Notes under the pieces: generated by a model
The model's database searches: none
Told to the model about the DNA's origin: nothing
What the model saw: the letters and a program-made list of their open reading frames with translations, nothing else
Assembly: GCA_016293975.1 (NCBI GenBank)
Contig: JAEDCW010000024.1
Span: 1-26,611, forward strand
Length of the DNA: 26,611 bases
Direction of reading: 5' to 3'
Source: Clostridia bacterium
Lineage (GTDB): Bacteria > Bacillota > Clostridia > Christensenellales > CAG-138
Shown here: positions 14,956 through 21,837 of the stretch, piece after piece
Layout of the letters: each line of letters begins with the position of its first letter
Numbering within the stretch: position 1 is the stretch's first letter
Translations under genes and position numbers: made by a program

Positions 14956-16386
14956 TTACTCGAGCCAATCTCCGCCTGTCTCGTTGTTGTAGATGGTATC
15001 TCCCATCTGATTTAGGTCGCCGATTATTATGTTCGTGGTCAGATATTCGCCGTTTCGCCAATACTTGACCGGCATCGAGTCTCCTATTTTGAACGAGCGC
15101 ACTATTTCACCGAACATATCGTTGCCCGTCAACTTTATTCCGTTGCACTCTACCAGTATGTCGTCTGCGCGAATACCTGCGTTACACGCCGGCGCATCCG
15201 CAAGCACTGACACAATGAGTATGCCACTTGGCCTCTGGTATTGCTGGGCTGTTGCTTCGTCAAGGTATATCGAAGTAAGACCTATACCCGGACGCTGTAC
15301 ATTTCCCTCTGTGACGAGCTGAACAACGACAGAAAGCACATCGTCTATGGGGAGTGCAAATCCCAAGCCCTCCGCGGATATTGCGTTGCCATTCTCGTCA
15401 TAGCTCGCTGTAACGGTCTTTGCCGATGTCACGCCAATAACCTCTCCCCTCATGTTGATGAGAGGTCCACCGCTGTTTCCGGGGTTTATCGCCGCATCAG
15501 TCTGTATGTAGTTGTTTGTCCTGCCGTCGATGTTGACGGACCTGTTGAGCGCACCTATTATGCCGAATGTTGGAGTACCGGCAAGTGCCGTACCCGTCGG
15601 ATCACCTATCGCCAGAACGAATTCGCCTACGCGTGCCTCGCTCGATGAGCCGAGTTTGAGCACGGTAAGGCCCTCTGCCTCAATTCTCAGTACCGCCACG
15701 TCCATGGAAATATCCGAGCCGATAACCTCTGCTTCGTATTCGATAGAGTTATAGAGCTGTACCTTGACATAGCTCGCACCATCTATAACGTGGGCATTCG
15801 TCAATACATAGCCCTCCGATGAGACTATAAAGCCGGAGCCCGTGCCCTGCAGGTTTTCACGCGTGTACTGACCTACCGTCGTCATGGGACCGTAATTGAG
15901 TACGCTGATGACACCGGGGGAAACCGCCGCAACGATGTCGGGCAGCGCCTCTAAGCCGCTGTCGCCAATTTGCGGAGCTACACCGTCAAACAGCGGATAC
16001 GGCCTCGACGTCGGTACAGGCGTGGGTGTGGCATCCGCGTCGGGCGTCATGGTTATTGTCGGCTGTAACGTCATCGTGGGATAGCTTGGCAATGCCGGAC
16101 GCTTACTTATAAATATAGCAGAAGCAAGCAATACCAGCATTATCGCCGCAATTATAATTATCGCTATCGCAGTGCCGACACCGGAACCCCTTCTGCGTCT
16201 CGGCGGCTCTTGCGTAGGCTCGGTTGTATTGAAACTGTCCGAATCAAACCCTGTGTATGGAGTATAGCCGCTATTTGCCTGTGAGCAGGACTGCTGATAC
16301 CCTCCCTGTGCGTCATCTGCGCCAAAGGGGCCTTCTCCCTGTGTGTAATATTCGTTGTTGTCTGTTTCGTTTGTGGAGTTTTCCAT
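14956..16386 (-). CDS. htrA: HtrA/DegP-family membrane-anchored serine protease with PDZ domain
   Basis: Envelope quality-control protease that degrades misfolded exported proteins. In order: an acidic, Gln/Ser-rich cytoplasmic N-terminus (1-60), RRRR, one membrane segment (about 70-92), a Pro/Thr-rich linker (about 100-130), a trypsin-like domain with the triad H199 (TNAHV), D229 (SMDVAV) and S305 (GNSGGP), then one PDZ domain (about 365-460) with GILIVSVLADAPACNAGI. At 476 residues it matches Firmicute HtrA proteins. The frame starts 17 codons earlier, but the ATG at 16386 follows a perfect AGGAGG. It has its own promoter (16437-16409), although it also follows the kinase gene by 77 bases. 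Position after a two-component system suggests that system controls it. Confidence 0.94.
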   Translation of the reverse strand: MENSTNETDNNEYYTQGEGPFGADDAQGGYQQSCSQANSGYTPYTGFDSDSFNTTEPTQEPPRRRRGSGVGTAIAIIIIAAIMLVLLASAIFISKRPALPSYPTMTLQPTITMTPDADATPTPVPTSRPYPLFDGVAPQIGDSGLEALPDIVAAVSPGVISVLNYGPMTTVGQYTRENLQGTGSGFIVSSEGYVLTNAHVIDGASYVKVQLYNSIEYEAEVIGSDISMDVAVLRIEAEGLTVLKLGSSSEARVGEFVLAIGDPTGTALAGTPTFGIIGALNRSVNIDGRTNNYIQTDAAINPGNSGGPLINMRGEVIGVTSAKTVTASYDENGNAISAEGLGFALPIDDVLSVVVQLVTEGNVQRPGIGLTSIYLDEATAQQYQRPSGILIVSVLADAPACNAGIRADDILVECNGIKLTGNDMFGEIVRSFKIGDSMPVKYWRNGEYLTTNIIIGDLNQMGDTIYNNETGGDWLE

Positions 16387-16408
16387 TTTCTCATATCCTC
16401 CTGAAAGA

Positions 16409-16437
16409 ATTATACAGCATATATCGGTTTTCTCCAA
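16409..16437 (-). promoter_or_regulatory. Sigma-A-type promoter of htrA
   Basis: On the minus strand TTGGAG (16437-16432), exactly 17 bases, then TATAAT (16414-16409). Just upstream, two direct copies of ATTGTA (plus-strand reading, 16446-16451 and 16455-16460, 9-base period) could be a response-regulator site. Confidence 0.75.
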
Positions 16438-16463
16438 ACACTCTTATTGTATTGATTGTAAAA

Positions 16464-17954
16464 TTACTGTGAAAGCCTCATATTTGTCTGTCTCGGACGG
16501 CGCGCCTTGGTAAGCGTTACTGTAAAAGCAGACCCCTTGCCCTTCTCCGATTCGACACTTATACTCTGCCCGTGAGCGTCTACTATGCGTTTTGCAATAG
16601 AAAGCCCCAGGCCCGTACCCGATGTGTTTGACGGCGTATGTGCCTTTTCTGCCTTGTAAAACCTGTCGAATATCCTGCGCGCATCCTCGGCATCCATTCC
16701 ACAGCCCGTATCGGAGACCGTTACGAATACGAGTCTCTCATCAGACCTCGTGGTAAGTGTTATCTTACCGCCCTCGGAGGTGAATTTAATGGCGTTGTGC
16801 ATCAGGTTGTGCAACACCTGTGTTATCTTCTGTTCGTCCGCCTTTACGTACAGCCTTGGCTCAAATTCCACATCTATTTCAATCTTTTTCTTGTCGAGTA
16901 CCGCCTCAAACGTGAGCACCGTCCTCGATATGAGCTCGTTTATGTCAAATATTGTTATGTTCAGCGGCTCCTTGCCGGACTCTATTTTCGCAAGGTCGAG
17001 CAGGTCGTTTACCATATTCGTCATTCTGATGTTTTCATCCAGGACTACTTTGATATACTTCTCGTATTCCTCCTTTTCGATGACGCCGTCAAGCATCGCC
17101 TGCAGAAAGCCCCTCATAGCCGTGAGCGGAGACCTCAATTCGTGCGATACGTTCGCCACGAAATTTCTCCTTGCCTGCTCAAGCTCATTCAGTTCATCCG
17201 CCATTATATTAAAGCTTCTGCCGAGCTGTGCGACCTCGTCCTCGCCACTGACGCTTACCCTCGCGCTGAATTCGCCCTTTGTGTAGCGCATTACCGTCTG
17301 ATTCATCAGCGATATGGGCTTTGTCATAGTGCCCGTAAAGTACAGCACCGCAAATGCGCAGATAAGTACGGCAACGAGCATCGCAAGTATCATCTCGAGA
17401 TACACGTCGTTAAGCGTAGTATATACGTCGCTCAGATCAAAATGTATGTAGAGCACGCCGTCGGGCGTCGACTCATCGAGTATGAACGCCTTTCTGAGCG
17501 TCAGCGTGGGGTATTCCACTATGTCCTTGAATATGTTCTCCACCTTAAACACGCCTTCGAGCTTCAGTACGTTTTCCATATCCCCGCTTAGGTCGACTTC
17601 ATCGCAAAGCTCCCACTTCTGCCTCGAAGCCTCGTCAAAAAAAGACGCCTTCGGCATTGAGGTGTCAACAAAGCGGAGCTGTATAAGCGCATCAAAGCGC
17701 CTTGCGGAGTTTACGAGACGTTCATCGGCAACTGCGCGCCATGCGGGGTTTCCGTATAGCTCCGAAACCGATTGTGCAAGGTCCTCGCACTCGCGCTTGA
17801 GCTCCATTTCTTTTTCTGCGGTATAGAGATTCTTAAAAAGCGCGCCCAATGCCAATCCTAGCAGTAGAAGCACACACAGAATTATAGACAGATATGATAT
17901 GAGCATGCGTCGAAATAGTGTTCCCGCACCTCTTTTGAAATGAATACCAGACAT
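16464..17954 (-). CDS. Sensor histidine kinase with HAMP domain
   Basis: Membrane sensor that phosphorylates the response regulator encoded just upstream. Topology: membrane segment 1 at about 18-40, an extracytoplasmic sensor region of about 145 residues, membrane segment 2 at about 187-208, HAMP (about 209-262), HisKA with the phospho-acceptor H271 in NVSHELRSPL, and an HATPase domain with N387 (N box), DTGCGM (G1) and GTGLGLSIA (G2). There is no PAS domain between HAMP and HisKA, unlike WalK. The ATG at 17954 lacks a visible ribosome binding site; a TTG two codons earlier is the only alternative. The 38-base gap to the regulator gene indicates one operon. With HtrA downstream the set resembles CssRS-HtrA (secretion stress), by inference. 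Confidence 0.93.
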   Translation of the reverse strand: MSGIHFKRGAGTLFRRMLISYLSIILCVLLLLGLALGALFKNLYTAEKEMELKRECEDLAQSVSELYGNPAWRAVADERLVNSARRFDALIQLRFVDTSMPKASFFDEASRQKWELCDEVDLSGDMENVLKLEGVFKVENIFKDIVEYPTLTLRKAFILDESTPDGVLYIHFDLSDVYTTLNDVYLEMILAMLVAVLICAFAVLYFTGTMTKPISLMNQTVMRYTKGEFSARVSVSGEDEVAQLGRSFNIMADELNELEQARRNFVANVSHELRSPLTAMRGFLQAMLDGVIEKEEYEKYIKVVLDENIRMTNMVNDLLDLAKIESGKEPLNITIFDINELISRTVLTFEAVLDKKKIEIDVEFEPRLYVKADEQKITQVLHNLMHNAIKFTSEGGKITLTTRSDERLVFVTVSDTGCGMDAEDARRIFDRFYKAEKAHTPSNTSGTGLGLSIAKRIVDAHGQSISVESEKGKGSAFTVTLTKARRPRQTNMRLSQ

Positions 17955-17992
17955 GCTCAAATTATATCACATTCACAATATCAGGCGACACA

Positions 17993-18691
17993 TCAATCCT
18001 TTTTTTCGGTAAACATATACCCGACAGTATGGCACGTTACAATGTCCCAGCCCTGCCTGTTTGTAAGCTTTTCCCTTATGCGCTTTATATGCACGTCCAC
18101 AGTGCGGGTATCCCCGAAGAAGTCAAAACCCCACACGGATTTGAGAAGCTGTTCACGCGTGTATACCTTACCCCCGTTGCTTGCGAGGAAAAAGAGAAGT
18201 TCAAGCTCTTTGGGAGGCATCTTTATCAATTCGCCGTCGAGCGTCACCTCGTACTTTTCGAGCGACACGGTCAGGTTTCCTACTGCCTTTGTGTTGTCGA
18301 CCTTTTCTTCGTGATCGCTGTATGCGCGCCTGATCACCGCTTTTACCCTTGCTACCAACTCGTTTGCATCAAACGGCTTAGATACATAATCGTCCGCGCC
18401 AAGGTCAAGCCCCTCTACCCTGTCGTCTATCTCGCCCTTTGCAGTGAGCATTATAACGGGCACAGAGCTCGCCTTTCTGATGTCCTTAAGCACCTCATAG
18501 CCGTTTTTGCCAGGAAGCATTATGTCCAAAAGCACTATTTTCGGCTTAAGCTTATTGAAAACACTGAGAGCGGTATCGCCTCTCTCGCAGGTGGCTACAT
18601 CAAAGCTGTCCCTGACAAGATACATCTTCATTATCTGAAGGACGTTTATGTCGTCATCGATTATAAGTACGAGTCCGTTATTATCTTCCAT
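17993..18691 (-). CDS. OmpR/PhoB-family response regulator
   Basis: DNA-binding partner of the adjacent histidine kinase, 232 residues. The receiver domain occupies about 6-120: acidic pocket D12/D13, phospho-acceptor D56 in VLLDIMLPG, T83 (MLTAK) and K105 (VSKPF). The C-terminal winged helix (about 130-230) shows the OmpR features PPKELELLFFLASNGG, SVWGFDFFGDTRTVDVHIKR in its recognition part, and VGYMF at the end. The ribosome binding site GGAAGG lies 8 bases before the ATG. The gene is preceded by about 410 transcribed bases without a convincing gene, full of hairpins, from a strong promoter at 19136-19107. The identity is firm; the regulon is inferred to include htrA. Confidence 0.95.
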   Translation of the reverse strand: MEDNNGLVLIIDDDINVLQIMKMYLVRDSFDVATCERGDTALSVFNKLKPKIVLLDIMLPGKNGYEVLKDIRKASSVPVIMLTAKGEIDDRVEGLDLGADDYVSKPFDANELVARVKAVIRRAYSDHEEKVDNTKAVGNLTVSLEKYEVTLDGELIKMPPKELELLFFLASNGGKVYTREQLLKSVWGFDFFGDTRTVDVHIKRIREKLTNRQGWDIVTCHTVGYMFTEKKD

Positions 18692-19100
18692 TTTGTCAAC
18701 CTTCCATAGCGTTCGGCAGATATGCAGGGTGTCCCGTTTAGCACAGACAGCGCCGCCGTAACGCTGTCTTCCCCGATTAGCTTTCCCAAAAAGCTTCCGT
18801 CATAGACAATTCCGCCTCCGCATGGCGGGTTTTATACTTTATCAGTTATTGCGGCAATATTGAGCCGCTTCTTTTTTTGCCATGTTCGGCGCCTCATATG
18901 CGCCTACCATCTACTGCCTTGTAACATCTCTTCCGTTTAACGTAAGTACTCGTCCGTGGTCTTAACTCTTACGCCGTTTCCAAAAGCTCCTCAGACCATC
19001 CGGATATTTTCGTCCGCCCGTGTGGCATATGGCCTCACAGCCCTGCTTTGGTATGCACGCGCGCCGTTTCTGCCTCACCCCAAATAAGCAATTGGTAACT
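18692..19100 (-). ncRNA. Long hairpin-rich 5' leader (or separate RNA) upstream of the response regulator
   Basis: Transcribed from the promoter at 19136-19107, this region would form about 410 nt of untranslated RNA before the regulator ATG. On the minus strand it holds a series of short perfect or near-perfect hairpins: TGGTCT/AGACCA closing a 28-nt loop; GGCGC/GCGCC; GCGGC/GCCGC (18868-18851); CCGCC/GGCGG (18828-18812); AGCTTT/AAAGCT (18795-18779); AGACAGCG/CGCTGTCT (18769-18745). All three frames contain stops. I compared it by eye with RNase P RNA, tmRNA, SRP RNA, 6S RNA and common riboswitches and saw no convincing match. None of the minus-strand hairpins is followed by a U-run, so control at the terminator level is not apparent. 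The structure is observed; the function is unknown. Confidence 0.35.
18851..18878 (+). terminator. Plus-strand intrinsic terminator with no plus-strand gene upstream
   Basis: GCGGC (18851-18855) and GCCGC (18864-18868) enclose an 8-nt loop and are followed by TTCTTTTTTT. In the plus direction this is a good terminator, but the nearest upstream sequence is antisense to the response regulator. It would end an antisense transcript, if one exists. Confidence 0.5.
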
Positions 19101-19106
19101 ATATAC

Positions 19107-19136
19107 ATAATAATTGCTATCCGTTGGAAAACTCAA
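19107..19136 (-). promoter_or_regulatory. Sigma-A-type promoter of the two-component operon
   Basis: On the minus strand TTGAGT (19136-19131), an 18-base spacer, then TATTAT (19112-19107). The predicted start near 19100 is about 410 bases before the response-regulator ATG. Upstream, AATAT/ATATT arms (19158-19162, 19170-19174) form a small dyad. Confidence 0.65.
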
Positions 19137-19299
19137 TACATCCGATAAACAGTTAATAATATGTTCACAATATTCTATCATCCTTTGAAGCCTTTTTTGT
19201 AGAGATGAGGCTGTGCTATCGCGTAAAAAGCATCGAACTGTTGCCATGCGCGGACGTAGTTTTAGTGGGTACTAAAAGCACCGCAGCACCCCCGAGGCG
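19137..19299. other. Intergenic region between divergent promoters, no gene seen
   Basis: An AT-rich stretch between the two-component promoter and the ychF promoter. The one long frame (minus strand, 19247-19035) runs across both promoter elements and has no ribosome binding site or family likeness. A perfect 7-bp hairpin TTTTAGT/ACTAAAA (19260-19266, 19271-19277) with a 4-nt loop lies upstream of the ychF promoter; it has no U-run in either direction. Confidence 0.5.
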
Positions 19300-19328
19300 T
19301 TGACACAAAAACACGCAGGGCATATAAT
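19300..19328 (+). promoter_or_regulatory. Consensus sigma-A promoter of ychF
   Basis: Perfect -35 TTGACA (19300-19305), 17-base spacer and perfect -10 TATAAT (19323-19328). The predicted start near 19335 leaves a leader of about 26 bases. Of the promoters found here it is closest to consensus. Confidence 0.9.
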
Positions 19329-19360
19329 TTAAATTGGAAAACAAGACAGGAGATCTACAA

Positions 19361-20449
19361 ATGAAGCTTGGTGTCGTCGGACTTCCAAATGTTGGAAAAA
19401 GCACACTTTTTAACGCTATAACGCAGGCAGGCGCACAATCGGCAAACTATCCTTTCTGCACTATAGAGCCCAATGTGGGCGTTGTCGCAGTACCCGATGA
19501 AAGACTCGACGTATTGGCAAAGATGCACCACCCCGAAAAAATCACTCCCACGTCAATAGAATTCGTGGATATCGCGGGATTGGTCAGAGGCGCATACAAA
19601 GGTGAAGGCCTCGGAAACAAGTTTTTGTCCCACATAAGGGAAGTAGACGCCATAGTTCACGTGGTGCGCTGTTTCGCCGACGATAACATCGTTCACGTTG
19701 ATGGCTCGGTGGATCCTGTGCGCGATATGGAGACGATAAATCTCGAACTCATATTCGCAGACATGGATACTATGGAGCGTAGGATAGAAAGAGCCATGAA
19801 AAACTCAAAGAGCGGCGATAAAAAGCTGCTCGAAGAGGCCGCATTCTACAAACGCATACTCGCGCATCTGGAGGCCGGGAAGCCCGTCAGGAGCATGGAA
19901 CTGACCCCGGAAGAGAAGGCATCGGCAGACACGCTGTTTTTGCTCACGACAAAGCCCGTGATTTACGTCTGCAATGTAGACGAGGACGGATTATCCGGCG
20001 ACAACGACATGGTAAAGACCGTATACACTGCAGCGAAGGCGGAGGGTGCAGAGGCGCTTACCATATGTGCGAGAATAGAAGAGGAGATTTCTCAGCTCGA
20101 CCCCGAAGAGAAGCTCCAATTCCTCGAAGCTATGGGTATCAAACAGAGTGGTCTGGATAAGCTTATTAAGGCATGTTACAGATTGCTCGGACTCATAAGC
20201 TACCTCACCGCAGGGCCGAAGGAAGTCAGGGCATGGACTATAGAGCGGGGCACAAAGGCACCTCAAGCGGCAGGAAAGATACATACTGACTTTGAGCGCG
20301 GCTTTATTCGCGCGGAAGTAGTCAGCTATGATACGCTCATGGAGCATGGGACCATGCAGGAATGCAAGGAAAAGGGTCTGATACGCTCCGAGGGCAAAGA
20401 GTATGTAATGCAAGACGGAGATATAGTTCTCTTTAGATTCAATGTTTAA
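19361..20449 (+). CDS. ychF: Ribosome-binding ATPase YchF (Obg-like family)
   Basis: Conserved P-loop protein of the Obg group that binds ribosomes and prefers ATP to GTP. The 362 residues begin MKLGVVGLPNVGKST (P-loop, residues 7-15). DIAGLVRGAYKGEGLGNKFL (about 70-89) is the switch region, and His112 in VHV replaces the catalytic glutamine, as known for the family. The base-specificity motif is NVDE (205-208), the NxxE form that explains ATP preference, in place of NKxD. A TGS domain fills the C-terminus, ending GDIVLFRFNV. The frame extends nine codons upstream to a TTG, but the ATG at 19361 is preceded by AGGAG. It heads an operon with the TSCPD and YhaM-like genes. Confidence 0.97.
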   Translation: MKLGVVGLPNVGKSTLFNAITQAGAQSANYPFCTIEPNVGVVAVPDERLDVLAKMHHPEKITPTSIEFVDIAGLVRGAYKGEGLGNKFLSHIREVDAIVHVVRCFADDNIVHVDGSVDPVRDMETINLELIFADMDTMERRIERAMKNSKSGDKKLLEEAAFYKRILAHLEAGKPVRSMELTPEEKASADTLFLLTTKPVIYVCNVDEDGLSGDNDMVKTVYTAAKAEGAEALTICARIEEEISQLDPEEKLQFLEAMGIKQSGLDKLIKACYRLLGLISYLTAGPKEVRAWTIERGTKAPQAAGKIHTDFERGFIRAEVVSYDTLMEHGTMQECKEKGLIRSEGKEYVMQDGDIVLFRFNV

Positions 20450-20470
20450 TGTCTGATCGGAGGTAGAAAA

Positions 20471-20725
20471 ATGCACCACGTTTATTTTCCCAAGGGAGTT
20501 TGTTCCACAAGGATTGATTTTGATATTGAGAACAACACTATTCACAACGTAAAGTACACAAACGGCTGTAACGGCAATCTGCAGGCAGTCGGCAGACTCG
20601 TCGAGGGCATGACCACCGACGAAGCTGTAAAGAGACTTAAGGGCATTTGCTGCGGTCCAAACACGACATCGTGCGGCGACCAGCTTGCAAGGGCGATAGA
20701 ACAGGCAAAAAGCGAGGAAAACTAA
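20471..20725 (+). CDS. TSCPD-domain protein (TIGR03905-like), function unknown
   Basis: An 84-residue protein of the short TSCPD family common in Clostridia. The sequence has GVCSTRIDFDI near the start, a central GCNGNLQAVGRLVEGM, and the name-giving motif near the end as TSCGDQLA (normally TSCPDQLA), with several cysteines (C11, GCNGN, ICCGPN, TSCG) that could bind metal. The TSCPD module also occurs at the C-terminus of B12-dependent ribonucleotide reductases, but here it stands alone. A good GGAGG lies before the ATG. It is 21 bases after ychF and 3 bases before the next gene, so all three are cotranscribed. No biochemical role is established. Confidence 0.85.
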   Translation: MHHVYFPKGVCSTRIDFDIENNTIHNVKYTNGCNGNLQAVGRLVEGMTTDEAVKRLKGICCGPNTTSCGDQLARAIEQAKSEEN

Positions 20726-20728
20726 GCC

Positions 20729-21712
20729 ATGAGGATGCGTCTGCTGTTCAACTACATAAGTGAACTCTCCAATCAAGTCGAGGGCTTCTGCATCATAAAA
20801 AGCGTTCAGCAAAAGAGCAACGTAAAGGGTGCGGACTATCTCGATATGATTCTCTTTGATGCAGACGGTGAGGTAAATGCCAAGCTTTGGGACTACAGTC
20901 CCGACGTATTTGGCAGTTATGCCCCTCAGGACGTTATAAAGGTGCGCGGCACGGTATCGATGTATCGCGACCAGGAGCAGCTCAAGATAGACAAGATACG
21001 CAAGGCGACCGCCGCAGACGCTGTAGATATGATGCTTTTGGTGCCCTCTGCCCCCGTTGCCTCGGAAGATATGTTTCAATCCGTCAAACTGTACTCCGAA
21101 CGCATGACAAACCCTGAGCTCAAGAGGGTTACGAGTTTCCTGCTCGACCGCTACAGCCACAGCCTAAGCTTCTTCCCCGCGGCGCTCAAACTGCATCACG
21201 CGGTAAGGGGTGGGCTGCTCTTCCACATGCTCACGATGCTTGAAACGGCAAAGGGTATATGTACGACCTACAGAAAGCTTTATCCCGAGTTGAATTGCGA
21301 CCTTGTATATGCGGGCATAATACTCCATGACATAGCGAAAATAAACGAGCTCGATGTAAATGATTTGGGAATAGCGACCGGATACACAGCAGAGGGTGAG
21401 CTCTTGGGGCATATCACAATGGGCTGTAATATGCTTGCCGAGACTGCGCGCGAGATAGATCTCGATTCCGAGATAACAATGCTCCTACAGCACATACTGC
21501 TCTCGCATCACGAAAAGCCCGAATTCGGGAGTCCCAAGCCGCCGATGTTTCCCGAGGCGGAGATAGTAAGTACAGTGGACAGCCTCGACGCCAAGCTTTA
21601 TGAGATGTACGACGTGCTCGACGCTATGGACAAAAAGACCATGAGCGACAGAGTGTGGTCGCTTGAAAGCAGAAAACTGTACAATCACAGACTGAGTGAC
21701 TCAGACGAATAA
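20729..21712 (+). CDS. yhaM: YhaM-like 3'-5' exoribonuclease with OB-fold and HD domain
   Basis: Predicted single-strand 3'-to-5' exonuclease of the YhaM/Cbf1 family, 327 residues. The N-terminal part (about 15-100) is an OB-fold: GFCIIKSVQQKSN, then DYLDMILFDADGEVNAKLWD and IKVRGTV. The HD domain follows, with metal ligands at H166 (GGLLFHM), H200-D201 (ILHDIAK), H260-H261 (LLSHHEKPEFG) and D285 (STVDSLDAK). That order and GSPKPP are typical of YhaM. The first ATG (20729) has GAGG 11 bases upstream; the second (20735) is too close to any site, so the first is used. It ends the ychF operon before a terminator. Confidence 0.9.
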   Translation: MRMRLLFNYISELSNQVEGFCIIKSVQQKSNVKGADYLDMILFDADGEVNAKLWDYSPDVFGSYAPQDVIKVRGTVSMYRDQEQLKIDKIRKATAADAVDMMLLVPSAPVASEDMFQSVKLYSERMTNPELKRVTSFLLDRYSHSLSFFPAALKLHHAVRGGLLFHMLTMLETAKGICTTYRKLYPELNCDLVYAGIILHDIAKINELDVNDLGIATGYTAEGELLGHITMGCNMLAETAREIDLDSEITMLLQHILLSHHEKPEFGSPKPPMFPEAEIVSTVDSLDAKLYEMYDVLDAMDKKTMSDRVWSLESRKLYNHRLSDSDE

Positions 21713-21719
21713 AACTGCC

Positions 21720-21747
21720 GCCCACAGGAAAAACTGTGGGCTTTCTT
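21720..21747 (+). terminator. Intrinsic terminator of the ychF operon
   Basis: GCCCACAG (21720-21727) pairs perfectly with CTGTGGGC (21734-21741) around a 6-nt loop, followed by TTTCTT. Confidence 0.88.
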
Positions 21748-21791
21748 GCAATTTGGCAAACGGTACTGCACTTGCAACAGAAGTAAGGGTG

Positions 21792-21820
21792 TTGTATCAT
21801 ATTAGGTATGTATATAATAT
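21792..21820 (+). promoter_or_regulatory. Probable promoter of the glycogen operon
   Basis: TTGTAT (21792-21797) with TAATAT at 17-base spacing (21815-21820), overlapping TATAAT (21813-21818). Transcription would begin just before the AGGAGG of glgB, giving a very short leader. Confidence 0.5.
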
Positions 21821-21837
21821 AACGGCAGGAGGACATT

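Noticed and set aside
16638..17591. 317-codon plus-strand open frame
   Set aside because: It is fully antisense to the histidine kinase. The residue make-up (many Tyr, His, Arg, Val) is what reverse reading of this gene gives.
18680..18840. Frameshifted or decayed gene just before the response regulator
   Set aside because: One minus-strand frame reads plausibly (GGIVYDGSFLGKLIGEDSV) but has no start codon, overlaps the regulator and coincides with three perfect hairpins, so structure is the simpler explanation.
18692..19100. RNase P RNA, tmRNA or M-box riboswitch
   Set aside because: Short likenesses (for example GGAAACGG then GTAAGAG) were seen, but the required core elements, such as GAGGAAAGTCC of RNase P, are missing.
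19035..19247. 70-codon minus-strand frame in the intergenic region
   Set aside because: It spans both elements of the two-component promoter, lacks a ribosome binding site and resembles no family.
19991..21160. 389-codon minus-strand open frame
   Set aside because: It lies antisense to ychF, the TSCPD gene and the YhaM-like gene, all of which have clear family motifs and ribosome binding sites. Its protein shows no recognisable domain.
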